A DNA stretch of 60,639 nt from Hydrogenophilales bacterium CG_4_10_14_3_um_filter_63_21 (GCA_002784045.1 PFJX01000040.1:1-60639), one strand, 5' to 3'; positions 47,694 through 56,421 are shown, numbered from the stretch's first letter. The notes: generated from the sequence alone by a model not told the origin. Numbers and translations: made by a program.

Positions 47694-48326
47694 TCAGGCT
47701 GGTTCGTTGAGGCCCATCTTCTGGGCCACGAGCACGGCTTCGGTGCGGTTGTTGACCTTGAGGATGCGGAAGACGGTGGCCAGGTGGATTTTGATCGTGC
47801 CCTCGGTGACCTTGAGCGCCATGGCGATCTGCTTGTTGCTCTGGCCTTTGACCAACTCACGCAGCACTTCCATCTGGCGCGAGGTCAGCGCCGCGGGACG
47901 CGAGGAATCGTGCTCGGCGGCGTAGTTGCGATAGTCGAGCAGGCTGGGTGGAATGTAGACGCCTCCGGCCAGTACCAGGCGCAGGGCACCCAGGATGACT
48001 TCGCTGGGAGACGATTTGGTGATGTAACCCAGGGCCCCGGTGGTAAGCAGTTGATGGATGTCCTCGGGTTGTTCCGAAGCCGATAGCACGACCAGGGGAG
48101 TCTCGGGAAAGGCGGCGCGGAATCGGATCACCCCATCGAGCCCGGACATGCCCGGCATGGTCAGGTCAATCAGTACCAGATCGACTTCCCCAGCCTGATG
48201 CATGGCGGTGAAAGCGGAGGGGTAGTCGATCGCCTCGATGATTTCCAGATCGGGATACAGCTTCCGCAGCACAGGCTTGATCCCTTCACGGAACAGGGGG
48301 TGGTCATCCGCCAGCAGTACTTTCAC
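47694..48326 (-). CDS. LuxR/NarL-family response regulator
   Basis: 210 residues: receiver with D54 (LVLIDLTMPGMSG) and a LuxR-type helix-turn-helix (LTSRQMEVLRELVKGQSNKQIAMAL). Partner of the hybrid kinase that follows. A short inverted repeat (gtcgt-acta-acgac, 48360-48373) and a ttataaggaat stretch lie before the ATG and could be operator and ribosome binding site. Confidence 0.93.
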   Translation of the reverse strand: MKVLLADDHPLFREGIKPVLRKLYPDLEIIEAIDYPSAFTAMHQAGEVDLVLIDLTMPGMSGLDGVIRFRAAFPETPLVVLSASEQPEDIHQLLTTGALGYITKSSPSEVILGALRLVLAGGVYIPPSLLDYRNYAAEHDSSRPAALTSRQMEVLRELVKGQSNKQIAMALKVTEGTIKIHLATVFRILKVNNRTEAVLVAQKMGLNEPA

Positions 48327-48359
48327 GACCGATTCCTTATAACTTAAGCACTAATAATG

Positions 48360-48373
48360 TCGTACTAACGACA
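48360..48373. promoter_or_regulatory. Inverted repeat upstream of the LuxR-type regulator
   Basis: gtcgt-acta-acgac is a perfect 5-bp inverted repeat about 35 bp before the regulator start; possible autoregulatory operator, weak by length alone. Confidence 0.3.
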
Positions 48374-48383
48374 GATTTCACCC

Positions 48384-48532
48384 GGGTCTTGACCCCTATT
48401 AGTATGAGTGCGTGTATGCGCAGACCGGGGGTCTGCAATCCCTCGACACCTGAGGGGGTTGGGGAGGCGACAAGAAAACAATTTTTCTTGGCCGGGCTTG
48501 CGGAGTCACTCCGCCGCCCGGTTTCTTTTTTT
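48384..48532 (+). ncRNA. Candidate structured small RNA
   Basis: A non-coding stretch between two minus-strand genes that on the + strand has a series of perfect hairpins: gggtc/gaccc (48384-48395), gcagacc-ggg-ggtctgc (48420-48436), ccctc/gaggg (48440-48456), caagaaaa/ttttcttg (48471-48490) and a terminator hairpin. No + strand gene lies upstream that this terminator could serve. A promoter is not clear (a ttgacc lies inside the first hairpin). The purine-rich single-stranded stretch ggggttggggaggcga between hairpins could pair with mRNA. Confidence 0.5.
48492..48532 (+). terminator. Rho-independent terminator on + strand without an upstream gene
   Basis: ccgggc-tt-gcggagt-c-actccgc-c-gcccgg, a 13-bp composite stem, followed by tttcttttttt. 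Both neighbouring genes are on the other strand, so it must end a separate transcript, presumably the candidate small RNA. Confidence 0.8.
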
Positions 48533-48581
48533 ATTGGCACTATAAGCCTTTAAGACGGCCCCCTATACCAGGAACAGGCGG

Positions 48582-49415
48582 TTAGTTCAGTCCAAGCCGT
48601 TGCCAAAGCGTGGTGGTCAGGCCGGCCTGGTTCAGCGTGTAGAAATGCAGGCCGGGGGCGCCACCCTCGATCAGGCGTTCGCATAGCCCGGTTATGAAAT
48701 CCAGTCCGAAAGCCTTGATCGAGGCGGTGTCATCGCAATAACTCTCCAGCTTGCGCGCCAGCCAGCGCGGAATGTCGGCGCCGCACATGGCCGAGAAACG
48801 GGAAAGTTGGCTGTAGTTGGAGATGGGCATGATGCCCGGCACGATCGGCAGGGTGACGCCCAGTTCCGCGCAATCATCGACGAAGTTGAAATAGGCATCG
48901 GCGTTGAAAAAATATTGAGTGATGGCGGCGTTCGCCCCGGCTTCCACCTTGCGCTTGAAGTTTTCCAGGTCTTCCCGATAGTTGCGCGCCTGCGGATGGG
49001 TTTCCGGGTAGGCGGCCACTTCGATCTCGAACCAGTCGCCGGTTTCCTGGCGGATGAAACTCACCAGTTCGTTGGCATGGCGGAATTCTCCCGGATCGGC
49101 CATGCCGGAAGGCAGATCGCCGCGCAGCGCGACGATGTGGCGAATGCCGTTGGCGCGATAGGTTTCCAGGATTTCCCGGATGTTCTCGTGAGTGGAGCCG
49201 ACACAGGATAGGTGCGGCGCGGCGGCCAGCCCTTCGCCCTGGATTTCCAGCACGGTTTCCAGCGTGCGCTCACGGGTTGAGCCACCGGCGCCGAAAGTCA
49301 CGGAAAAAAACTTGGGGTGCAACTGTGCCAGTTGCCGCCGCGCGTGGCGCAGCTTTTCCACGCCCTCGGGCGTCTTCGGCGGGAAGAATTCGATGCTGAA
49401 GGTGCGGTCGTTCAT
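48582..49415 (-). CDS. metF: 5,10-methylenetetrahydrofolate reductase
   Basis: 277 residues. FSIEFFPPKTPEGVEKL, SVTFGAGGSTRERTL, HIVALRGD, AGANAAITQYFF and GIMPISNYSQL are MetF motifs. It reduces methylene-THF to methyl-THF for methionine synthesis. The ATG has no purine-rich ribosome binding site: on the coding strand the region before it is a C-rich tandem repeat. Confidence 0.96.
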   Translation of the reverse strand: MNDRTFSIEFFPPKTPEGVEKLRHARRQLAQLHPKFFSVTFGAGGSTRERTLETVLEIQGEGLAAAPHLSCVGSTHENIREILETYRANGIRHIVALRGDLPSGMADPGEFRHANELVSFIRQETGDWFEIEVAAYPETHPQARNYREDLENFKRKVEAGANAAITQYFFNADAYFNFVDDCAELGVTLPIVPGIMPISNYSQLSRFSAMCGADIPRWLARKLESYCDDTASIKAFGLDFITGLCERLIEGGAPGLHFYTLNQAGLTTTLWQRLGLN

Positions 49416-49418
49416 GGC

Positions 49419-49439
49419 GGGGAGTGGGGAGTGGGGAGT
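49419..49439. repeat. 7-bp tandem repeat before metF
   Basis: Three perfect copies of ggggagt (actcccc on the metF strand) end four bases from the metF ATG. Slipped-strand changes in copy number would alter the 5' leader of metF. Confidence 0.85.
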
Positions 49440-49453
49440 GAGGAGGGGCGAGT

Positions 49454-50488
49454 TTAGCCGAGCGCCACGCCCAGTGACCGGCCGATCAGCCAGGTGGCGG
49501 CCCCCGCCGCGCCACCGATGCCCAACATGCGTAGCCCTCCGATCAGCGCCTGCTTGCCGGTGAACAGGCTGATCGTCGCCCCGACGCTGAACAGGCTGAT
49601 GCCGGTGGCGATCAAGGTGCCGCCGAGCGCGGCGCCGCCGGAGAGCAGCAGATAGGGCAGCAGGGGAATGAACGCGCCCAGGGAAAACGCCAGGAAGGAG
49701 GAAATTGCCGCGCCCCAGGGCGAGCCGAGCTCGTCCGGGTTGAGGCCCAGTTCCTCGCGCGCCAGGGTATCCAGGGCACGATCGGGGTCGCGCAGCAAGG
49801 CATCGGCCATGCGCCGCGCCTCGACCCGGCCAACCCCCTTGGCCTGGTAGATCAGGGCCAGTTCCGCCGCTTCTTCCTGGGGATACTGATCCAGTTCCTC
49901 GCGTTCCAGGGCGATCTGGTACTCGTAGAACTCGCGCTGCGAGCGCACCGAGACATATTCCCCCGCCGCCATCGAAAAAGCGCCCGCCAGCAGGCCCGCG
50001 ATACCGGAAAGCAGGATGACCGAAGGCGCCGAGGCGGCGCCGGCCACGCCGAGAATCAGGCTGGCGTTGGAGACCAGGCCGTCGTTAATACCGAATACCG
50101 CCGCGCGCAGATTGCCGCTGCCGGCGGTTTGATGGCCGTCAATTCGCTCCAGGCTGGTGGGCATGCCGTGTGGCGTGGCGGTGTGGTACAGGCTCATGCC
50201 ACGCACCTTCATGGCGGCAAGCATGCCCTTCAGCGGACGCACCCCGAGGCGCGGAATCAGCCAGCCGACCAGGCGGGTACGCGGGTCGGGGCGGAAAGCG
50301 GCGGGCGGGCTCAGGCCCGCTTTCGCCATTTCCGCTTCCCACAAGCCAGCCTGCTTCTCGGCTGACTGCGCCAATTCCAGGAACAACACCTGGCGCGGTG
50401 TGCCGGATTCCGCGTCGGAAACGATGCGATACAGCCAGGCGGATCGTTTTTCCTCGGCCCAGCCTTCCCGTGCGTGCGCCATGTTCAA
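49454..50488 (-). CDS. VIT1/CCC1-family metal transporter with ferritin-like N-terminus
   Basis: 344 residues. A helical N-terminal part (about 1-125) resembling a rubrerythrin-like domain is followed by a VIT1/CCC1 domain (FGINDGLVSNASLILGVAGA, AGLLAGAFSMAAGEYVSVRSQ, PWGAAISSFLAFSLGAFIPLLPYL) with about five transmembrane helices. Such fusions export or store iron or manganese. It follows perM on the same strand with a 7-bp gap. Confidence 0.9.
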   Translation of the reverse strand: MNMAHAREGWAEEKRSAWLYRIVSDAESGTPRQVLFLELAQSAEKQAGLWEAEMAKAGLSPPAAFRPDPRTRLVGWLIPRLGVRPLKGMLAAMKVRGMSLYHTATPHGMPTSLERIDGHQTAGSGNLRAAVFGINDGLVSNASLILGVAGAASAPSVILLSGIAGLLAGAFSMAAGEYVSVRSQREFYEYQIALEREELDQYPQEEAAELALIYQAKGVGRVEARRMADALLRDPDRALDTLAREELGLNPDELGSPWGAAISSFLAFSLGAFIPLLPYLLLSGGAALGGTLIATGISLFSVGATISLFTGKQALIGGLRMLGIGGAAGAATWLIGRSLGVALG

Positions 50489-50495
50489 CCCGGGC

Positions 50496-51557
50496 TCAAT
50501 CCAGTTGTGCTTTGAGATGGCGCAGCGCCACCAGGGAGGCGGCGGCGGCGGGAATGGCCAGCAGCACGCCGACGAAGCCGAACAACTGGCCGAAGGCCAT
50601 CAGGGCGAAGATCACCGCCACCGGGTGCAGGCCGACCCGCTCGCCCACCAGCCAGGGGGTGATGGCCATGCCTTCCAGCAACTGGCCGATGCCGAATACC
50701 GCCCAGATTGGAATCAGCGCGGCCAGCGGGTTTGCCTCCGGGTTTGCGTTGACTCCGAACTGCGCCCAGCCGGCCAGGCTGCCGAGCAACACCCCCACCA
50801 CCACGCCCATATAGGGAACGAACACCAGGATGCCGGCCAGCAGGCCCACCGCCAGGGCGTAATGCAGGCCCGCCAGCCAGAGCGCCACGCTGTAGAACAC
50901 GCACATGACCAGAATGACCATGATCTGGCCGCGCACGAATTCGGACAGCACGCGATCGACCTCGCCCGCGATGGCCTCGCTCTTCTGCCGCAACGGTGCC
51001 GGAATCCAGCCGGCCAGATGCTGGATGACGCCATGCCAGTCGCGCAACAGGTAGAACAACACCACCGGAATCAACAACAGGTTGGCGAAGAAACCCAGCA
51101 GCGCCAGGCCGCTGTCGGTGAGTTTCGGCAGGTAACGGGTCAGTTGCGAGAGTTCGGAGGTGTGCGACTTGAGCCAGGCCAGGAGGTCAGACTGATCGTT
51201 CATCAGGTCGACACCGAAGTTGGCGGAAAACCACGGCAGCAGGGTCTGGCTGCCCCATTCCGCCACGCGCGGCACCTGCTGCATCAGCAAACGCGCCTGC
51301 GCCTGGAACAACGGCGCCATCACCGCCGCCACCAGCAGGAACAGCAGTACCAGGCCGAGCAGCACCAGCGCCGTGGCCAGCGCGCGGCCCACACCTCGGC
51401 GTTGCAGCCGGTCCACCAGCGGATTGCACAGATAGGCTAGCGCCGCCGCCACCAGGAAGGGCATCAGAATGGGCGTGAGGAGATAGAAGACATAGCCGCC
51501 GGTGAGGGTGGCCAGAAGGGTGAGCAGAGCGCGGTTGGCGGCTGGAGAGAAGGGCAT
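50496..51557 (-). CDS. AI-2E family transporter (PerM-like)
   Basis: 353 residues with about eight transmembrane helices. The family signature [17 protein letters not shown] and the C-terminal [36 protein letters not shown] place it in the AI-2E/PerM family (PF01594). Some members are autoinducer exporters or Na+/H+ antiporters; function here is open. Divergent from purM as is common in betaproteobacteria. Confidence 0.92.
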   Translation of the reverse strand: MPFSPAANRALLTLLATLTGGYVFYLLTPILMPFLVAAALAYLCNPLVDRLQRRGVGRALATALVLLGLVLLFLLVAAVMAPLFQAQARLLMQQVPRVAEWGSQTLLPWFSANFGVDLMNDQSDLLAWLKSHTSELSQLTRYLPKLTDSGLALLGFFANLLLIPVVLFYLLRDWHGVIQHLAGWIPAPLRQKSEAIAGEVDRVLSEFVRGQIMVILVMCVFYSVALWLAGLHYALAVGLLAGILVFVPYMGVVVGVLLGSLAGWAQFGVNANPEANPLAALIPIWAVFGIGQLLEGMAITPWLVGERVGLHPVAVIFALMAFGQLFGFVGVLLAIPAAAASLVALRHLKAQLD

Positions 51558-51600
51558 GTACGGTAGAATATCACCGTTTTTTCAGACTCTTACCCACGCT

Positions 51601-52665
51601 GTGTCCACTCAATCTTCCCCCCAGACCTCCCTTTCCTACCGCGATGCGGGTGTCGATATCGACGCTGGCGATTCCCTCGTGGAACGCATCAAGCCTCATG
51701 CCAAACGCACCCTGCGGCCGGAAGTCCTGGCCGGCATCGGTGGTTTCGGCGCCCTCATGGAACTGCCGAAGCACTACAAAGAGCCGGTGCTCATCGCCGG
51801 CACCGATGGCGTCGGCACCAAGCTGAAACTGGCGTTCCAGATGAACAAGCACGACAGCATCGGCCAGGATCTGGTTGCCATGAGTGTCAACGACATCCTG
51901 GTGCAGGGCGCGGAACCCTTGTTCTTCCTCGACTACTTCGCCTGCGGCCATCTCGACGTGGACGTCGCGGTACAGGTGATCGCCGGCATCGCCCGTGGCT
52001 GCGAACTGGCCGGCTGCGCCCTGATCGGTGGCGAGACCGCGGAAATGCCCGGCATGTACCCGGCCGGCGAATACGACCTGGCCGGCTTCGCGGTGGGCGT
52101 GGCGGAAAAATCCAAAGTCATCGGCGGGGCCGACATTCGCCCCGGCGACGCGGTGCTGGGTCTCGCTGCCAGCGGCCCGCATTCCAACGGCTATTCGTTG
52201 ATTCGCAAGATCGTCGAAGTCAGCGGCGCCAACCTCGCCGGCGACTTTGCTGGTAACGGCGGCGGCAAAACCCTGGGTGAAACCCTGCTCGAACCGACTC
52301 GCATCTACGTGAAGCCCCTGCTCGCGCTGATGCAGGAAATGCCGGTGAAGGGCATGGCCCACATCACCGGTGGCGGCCTTACCGGCAACCTCCCGCGCAT
52401 CCTGGCGGAAGACCTCACCGCCGTGATCTCGGCCGCCGCCTGGGCTTTCCCACCGGTGTTCCAGTGGCTACAGGAAAAGGGCAACGTCGCCCTGGCGGAA
52501 ATGCACCGCACCTTCAACTGCGGCATCGGCATGGTGGTCGTAGTGGCGGCAGGCGATGCCGAAGCCGCCATGCGCTTCCTCACCGCCCAGGGCGAAACGG
52601 TCTACCGCCTGGGCGAAATCGCCACGCGCGCGCCGGGGCAGGATCAGACCGTCATCGTCGGGTAG
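51601..52665 (+). CDS. purM: Phosphoribosylformylglycinamidine cyclo-ligase (AIR synthetase)
   Basis: 354 residues from a [53 protein letters not shown] and [15 protein letters not shown] are PurM motifs. GTG is the only good start near the family N-terminus. A tagaat -10-like hexamer lies about 35 bp upstream in the divergent spacer with perM. purN normally follows directly but is pushed 0.7 kb downstream by a toxin-antitoxin pair. Confidence 0.95.
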   Translation: MSTQSSPQTSLSYRDAGVDIDAGDSLVERIKPHAKRTLRPEVLAGIGGFGALMELPKHYKEPVLIAGTDGVGTKLKLAFQMNKHDSIGQDLVAMSVNDILVQGAEPLFFLDYFACGHLDVDVAVQVIAGIARGCELAGCALIGGETAEMPGMYPAGEYDLAGFAVGVAEKSKVIGGADIRPGDAVLGLAASGPHSNGYSLIRKIVEVSGANLAGDFAGNGGGKTLGETLLEPTRIYVKPLLALMQEMPVKGMAHITGGGLTGNLPRILAEDLTAVISAAAWAFPPVFQWLQEKGNVALAEMHRTFNCGIGMVVVVAAGDAEAAMRFLTAQGETVYRLGEIATRAPGQDQTVIVG

Positions 52666-52705
52666 CTATTGGAGCAGCAAGGCGCACAGATAACCTGGAG
52701 CTGAG

Positions 52706-53038
52706 ATGAACACCTTGATCGACGCAACCCGAGCCATCGAAGGCCTGCCCAAGGCAGACAGGGCCAGCCTGTTGCGCGTCCTCAGCGAAGACCTGTTTGA
52801 TGCCGTCCCTGGCATCGAGGCCACACCCGGCGTATGTGGCGGCGAACCGCGCATCGTGCGTACTCGTATCCCGGTGCGGCAATTGGTCGAGGCACGGCAG
52901 GCTGGCCTGACTGAATCGGCACTGCTGGCGGCGTATCCGACGCTGACGGCCGAAGACTTGGTCAATGCCTGGCATTTCTACCGCAGCCACCGTGCCGAGA
53001 TCGACAGATTGATCGCCGAGAACCAAGAGGCGGAGTGA
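52706..53038 (+). CDS. DUF433 antitoxin-like protein
   Basis: 110 residues. Central GVCGGEPRIVRTRIPVRQLVE followed by GLTESALLAAYPTLTAEDLVNAWHFYRSH is the DUF433 pattern, a winged-helix-like domain that accompanies PIN-like DUF5615 toxins. The N-terminal 40 residues are an extra helical part. It is separated by zero bases from the toxin gene, as in toxin-antitoxin operons. Confidence 0.85.
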   Translation: MNTLIDATRAIEGLPKADRASLLRVLSEDLFDAVPGIEATPGVCGGEPRIVRTRIPVRQLVEARQAGLTESALLAAYPTLTAEDLVNAWHFYRSHRAEIDRLIAENQEAE

Positions 53039-53386
53039 ATGGCGCGCTGTTACGCCAACGAGAATTTTCCACTGCCTGCTGTCGAGGCTTTGCGCGCGCT
53101 GGGGCACGACGTATTGACGACGCAAGACGCAGGAAAGTCGGGAGCGGCCATTCCCGACGATGAAGTGTTGCGTTTTGCCCATGCCCAAAGACGGACTCTG
53201 CTGACCTTCAATCGCAAGGATTTCATTCGTTTGCATCTGGCCGGGCAAAACCACGCCGGTATTCTGGCCTGTCGATTCGACCCTGATTTCCCGGCCTTGG
53301 CGGAGCGCATCCATCGTTGTCTGCATGAAACCGATGATTTGGCGGGCAAGCTGCTCAAAGTAAATCGCAATCCGGGAGAAGCATGA
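53039..53386 (+). CDS. DUF5615 PIN-like toxin candidate
   Basis: 115 residues of the DUF5615/Mut7-C PIN-like group: CYANENFPLPAVEALRALGHDV, IPDDEVLRFAHAQRRTLLTFNRKDF. In many members the first motif is DEN and the last T-x-D-x-D-F; here the first Asp is Asn (NEN) and the other is Asn (FNRKDF), so catalysis may be weakened or the acidic site is made up of the remaining E and D residues. It overlaps purN by 4 bp, so purN translation is tied to it. Confidence 0.8.
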   Translation: MARCYANENFPLPAVEALRALGHDVLTTQDAGKSGAAIPDDEVLRFAHAQRRTLLTFNRKDFIRLHLAGQNHAGILACRFDPDFPALAERIHRCLHETDDLAGKLLKVNRNPGEA

Positions 53387-54027
53387 AAGTCGTCATCCTC
53401 ATCTCCGGCCGGGGTAGCAATATGCGGGCCCTGCTGGAGGCCGATCTACCGGTCGAGTTCGCCTGCGTCATCAGCAACAGGGCGGAGGCGAAAGGCCTGG
53501 AAATTGCCGCCGCACATGGGGTTCCCACCGGGGTGCTGAAGCATCGCGATTACCCCGACCGCGCCGCTTACGACACCGCGCTGGCGGCCGAGATCGACCG
53601 CCATGAGCCCGATCTGGTCATCCTCGCCGGTTTCATGCGGGTGTTGAGCGATGCCTTCGTGCTGCATTACGAGCGCCGCCTGATCAACATCCACCCCGCC
53701 CTGCTGCCGGCATTCCCCGGCCTCGACACGCATGAGCGGGCGCTCGCGGCGGGCGTGAAGCTGCATGGTTGCACGGTGCACTTCGTCACGCCGGTGGTGG
53801 ATGCCGGCCCCATCCTGGTCCAGGCCGCCGTGCCGGTATTGCCAGACGACACCCCGGCCAGCCTCGCCGCGCGCGTGCTCGAACAGGAACACCGCATCTA
53901 CCCGATGGCCATGCGCTGGTTTGCCGAAGGCCGGGTCATCTGGCGTGAGGATGGCAGGGTGTTCGTGCGCGGCGGCACCAACGCGACGTGCGCCGTGTTG
54001 GTTTCGCCCAGCCCGGATATTGCATGA
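53383..54027 (+). CDS. purN: Phosphoribosylglycinamide formyltransferase
   Basis: 214 residues. ISGRGSNMRALLEA, NRAEAKGLEIA, GFMRVLSDAFV, the active-site INIHPALLPAFPGLDTH and HFVTPVVDAGPIL are PurN motifs. It formylates GAR in purine synthesis. The final residues PDIA and the stop codon come from the left end of element A; the region just before (GRVFVRGGTNATCAVLVS) is also unlike the family's usual end. The core enzyme is complete. Confidence 0.95.
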   Translation: MKVVILISGRGSNMRALLEADLPVEFACVISNRAEAKGLEIAAAHGVPTGVLKHRDYPDRAAYDTALAAEIDRHEPDLVILAGFMRVLSDAFVLHYERRLINIHPALLPAFPGLDTHERALAAGVKLHGCTVHFVTPVVDAGPILVQAAVPVLPDDTPASLAARVLEQEHRIYPMAMRWFAEGRVIWREDGRVFVRGGTNATCAVLVSPSPDIA

Positions 54028-54175
54028 ATACTCGCGCGCCCTCGCTGGTCCCTTGTCCGCACTGGAAAGTCTTGCTCAGTCTGGCATATGAATAACTACG
54101 CCGCTCCTTCGCAAAATTCCCATTGCAAACAATGGCCTGCGCGATCATCACGCGAATTCATGCAATATCCGGGCT
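54010..54175. mobile_element. Element A, complete 166-bp MITE-like copy
   Basis: Perfect 20-bp terminal inverted repeats agcccggatattgcatgaat / attcatgcaatatccgggct enclose 126 bp with no gene. The left about 93 bp match both window ends. The interior holds another inverted repeat (ccattg-caaa-caatgg). It overlaps the purN 3' end. Either it is a MITE or a deletion derivative of a longer insertion sequence. Confidence 0.9.
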
Positions 54176-54453
54176 AACGACTGAACATGCGCCGTGCACA
54201 CCCTGTGCGCGTACGCCCCGCTTGTTTTCCCTGGTGATTCATCCGCTGATGCGGGCTTCGGCCGGCTTCTGGTTCAGAAGGGCAAGGTGATGGTGCTGAG
54301 CCTGGAGTAGGAGCGGACCGCGTCCGCGATATTCCACGCAAAAGATTGCGGACGCGGTCCGCTCCTACGAGTTGGCTACTTTGCCCCTATCCCCAACGCC
54401 GCGCCGGGCCGCCCCCTCGGGGGGCAGCGAACGAATGTGAGCGTGGGGGCTGT
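54176..54453. other. Intergenic region between element A and purE
   Basis: Besides a GTAG-type repeat it holds a short open stretch on + (54185-54310) that would end AGFGRLLVQKGKVMVLSLE, with its TAG stop supplied by the GTAG repeat. It has no start codon of note and no family I recognise; it may be the tail of a gene destroyed by rearrangement. The rest (54370-54453) shows nothing identifiable. Confidence 0.4.
54307..54368 (-). repeat. GTAGGAGCGGAC palindromic repeat
   Basis: gtaggagcggaccgcgtccg at one end and cggacgcggtccgctcctac at the other, with the centre (atcttttgcgtg in minus-strand reading) conserved with the copy at 58.2 kb in opposite orientation. About 62 bp, nearly identical over its length to that copy. 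Confidence 0.9.
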
Positions 54454-54951
54454 TCACGATTCCACTTCCGGCAAAGTTGTGGCCAGCACACTGTCAGTCT
54501 GGCGCTGGCGGAAGGTAATCAGGCGTTCGCGGATATCCGGAAACTCGTTGGCCAGCATCGCCACCGCGAACAGCGCGGCGTTGGCCGCGCCCGCCTCGCC
54601 GATGGCGAAGGTGGCGGTAGGGATACCACGGGGCATCTGCACGATGGAGAGCAGGGAATCCATGCCGCTCAACGCCTTCGACATGACCGGCACGCCGAGC
54701 ACCGGCAGATGGGTTTTGGCGGCGGCGATGCCGGGCAGATGGGCGGCGCCGCCGGCCCCGGCGATGATGCATTTGAGGCCGCGCGAGGCGGCAGTCTCGG
54801 CATATTCAAACAACAAATCCGGCGCGCGGTGGGCGGAAATCACCCGCTTTTCAAAGGGTATGCCGAACTGGGTCAGCAGGTCGGCGGCGTGGCGCATGGT
54901 GTCCCAGTCGCTTACGCTACCCATGATCAATCCAACGAGGGGGGAGGTCAT
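54454..54951 (-). CDS. purE: N5-carboxyaminoimidazole ribonucleotide mutase
   Basis: 165 residues, class I Pur[46 protein letters not shown] and [21 protein letters not shown] are diagnostic. It rearranges N5-CAIR to CAIR, the substrate of purC. purK, the usual partner, is not in the window. Confidence 0.96.
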   Translation of the reverse strand: MTSPLVGLIMGSVSDWDTMRHAADLLTQFGIPFEKRVISAHRAPDLLFEYAETAASRGLKCIIAGAGGAAHLPGIAAAKTHLPVLGVPVMSKALSGMDSLLSIVQMPRGIPTATFAIGEAGAANAALFAVAMLANEFPDIRERLITFRQRQTDSVLATTLPEVES

Positions 54952-54969
54952 ATTGGGTCCATTGAGTGC

Positions 54970-56346
54970 TTAAAAAGGAAGTTGTGCGGCGGGCGCCGCA
55001 ACGCTGAGCAAGCGCCGAAATTGTTCCTGGATGCGCTTCAGAGCGGCCGTGTTGTCGGCCTCAAAACGCACTCCGATCACCGGCGTGGTATTGGAGGCGC
55101 GCATCAGGCCGAAGCCGTCGTCATATTCCACGCGCAAGCCATCCAGCGTGATGACCTCGCGCGCGCCCTCGAAATGGGCACGCTCGCGCAATTGCGCGAT
55201 CACCCGATGTGGCTCGCCTTCCCGCATCTTGATATGCAGTTCGGGCGTGTTCACGCTATTCGGCGGGCTGTGCAAGGTGGCGTCGAGGTCGGGCTGCTGC
55301 GACAGATATTCGAGCAGGCGGGCGCCGGCATAGAGGCCATCATCGAAGCCGTACCAGCGTTCCTGGAAAAACACATGGCCACTCATTTCCCCCGCCAGCA
55401 GGGCGCCGGTTTCCCGCATTTTCGCCTTCATCAGCGAGTGCCCGGTCTTCCAGATCATCGGCCGACCGCCATGCGCGGTTATCCACGGGTGCAGATTGCG
55501 GGTCGATTTCACGTCGTAGATGACCAGGGCACCGGGATGGCGCGCCAGCACATCGGCGGCGAACAGCATGAGCTGGCGATCCGGATAGATGATGGCGCCA
55601 TTCTTGGCGACCACACCCAGGCGGTCGCCATCACCATCGAAGGCCAGGCCGATTTCCGCATCACCTTGCCGCAATCGTTCGATCAGATCGGCCAGGTTCT
55701 CGGGCACCGAGGGGTCGGGATGGTGGTTGGGGAAAGTGCCGTCCACCTCGCAGAACAGGGCTTCCACCTCGCAACCGAGCGCCCGGAACAGCGCGGGCGC
55801 GTAGGCACCGGCGACGCCGTTGCCGGCATCGACGATGATCTTCATGGGGCGTGCGAGCCTCACCTCGCCGGTAATGCGCGCGACATACTCATCAGCGATG
55901 TCATATTGCCGGTAACTGCCCTGGCCACGGGTGAAGTCACTGGCTTCGATGCGTCGGCGCAAATCCTGGATGGCCTCGCCGGACAGGGTTTCGCCCGCGA
56001 TCACGATCTTCAGGCCATTGTATTCGGGCGGATTGTGCGAGCCGGTCAGCATGGCCGCACAGCGGGTAGCGAGATGGGTGGCGGCGAAATAGGCCATCGG
56101 CGTCGTCACTTGCCCCAAGTCGATGACATTGCCGCCGCCACGCTGAATGCCCTTGGCCAGGGCGGCGCTGAACGCGGGGCCAGAAAGGCGCCCGTCGCGG
56201 CCGATGGCGATGTCGCCGTAGCCCCGCGCGCGCGCTTCGGAGGCGACGGCGCGGCCGATTAGTTCGACGAACTCGGGTGTCAGCGTGTCACCGACGATGC
56301 CGCGTATGTCGTAGGCCTTGAAGATTTCCGGAGGGATGCCGCGCAT
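54970..56346 (-). CDS. algC: Phosphomannomutase/phosphoglucomutase
   Basis: 458 residues. FKAYDIRGIVGDTLTPE at the start, the phosphoserine loop MLTGSHNPPEYNGLK, metal-binding FDGDGDRLG, sugar loop GEMSGHVFF and the C-terminal phosphate loop RASNTTPVIGVRFE mark the AlgC-type alpha-D-phosphohexomutase. It supplies mannose-1-P and glucose-1-P for surface polysaccharide. The start MRGIPPE is about 75 bp behind a double terminator. purE follows with an 18-bp gap. Confidence 0.94.
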   Translation of the reverse strand: MRGIPPEIFKAYDIRGIVGDTLTPEFVELIGRAVASEARARGYGDIAIGRDGRLSGPAFSAALAKGIQRGGGNVIDLGQVTTPMAYFAATHLATRCAAMLTGSHNPPEYNGLKIVIAGETLSGEAIQDLRRRIEASDFTRGQGSYRQYDIADEYVARITGEVRLARPMKIIVDAGNGVAGAYAPALFRALGCEVEALFCEVDGTFPNHHPDPSVPENLADLIERLRQGDAEIGLAFDGDGDRLGVVAKNGAIIYPDRQLMLFAADVLARHPGALVIYDVKSTRNLHPWITAHGGRPMIWKTGHSLMKAKMRETGALLAGEMSGHVFFQERWYGFDDGLYAGARLLEYLSQQPDLDATLHSPPNSVNTPELHIKMREGEPHRVIAQLRERAHFEGAREVITLDGLRVEYDDGFGLMRASNTTPVIGVRFEADNTAALKRIQEQFRRLLSVAAPAAQLPF

Positions 56347-56421
56347 GACGATCCTGGCTGTGAAAGCCGCGCGATTATCTTTGATTTGGCGACCCACCCG
56401 CCACCGCCGGCGTAACCGCAC

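Noticed and set aside
48384-48581. Riboswitch controlling metF
   Set aside because: The hairpins lie downstream of the metF stop codon and on the opposite strand, so they cannot be the metF leader.
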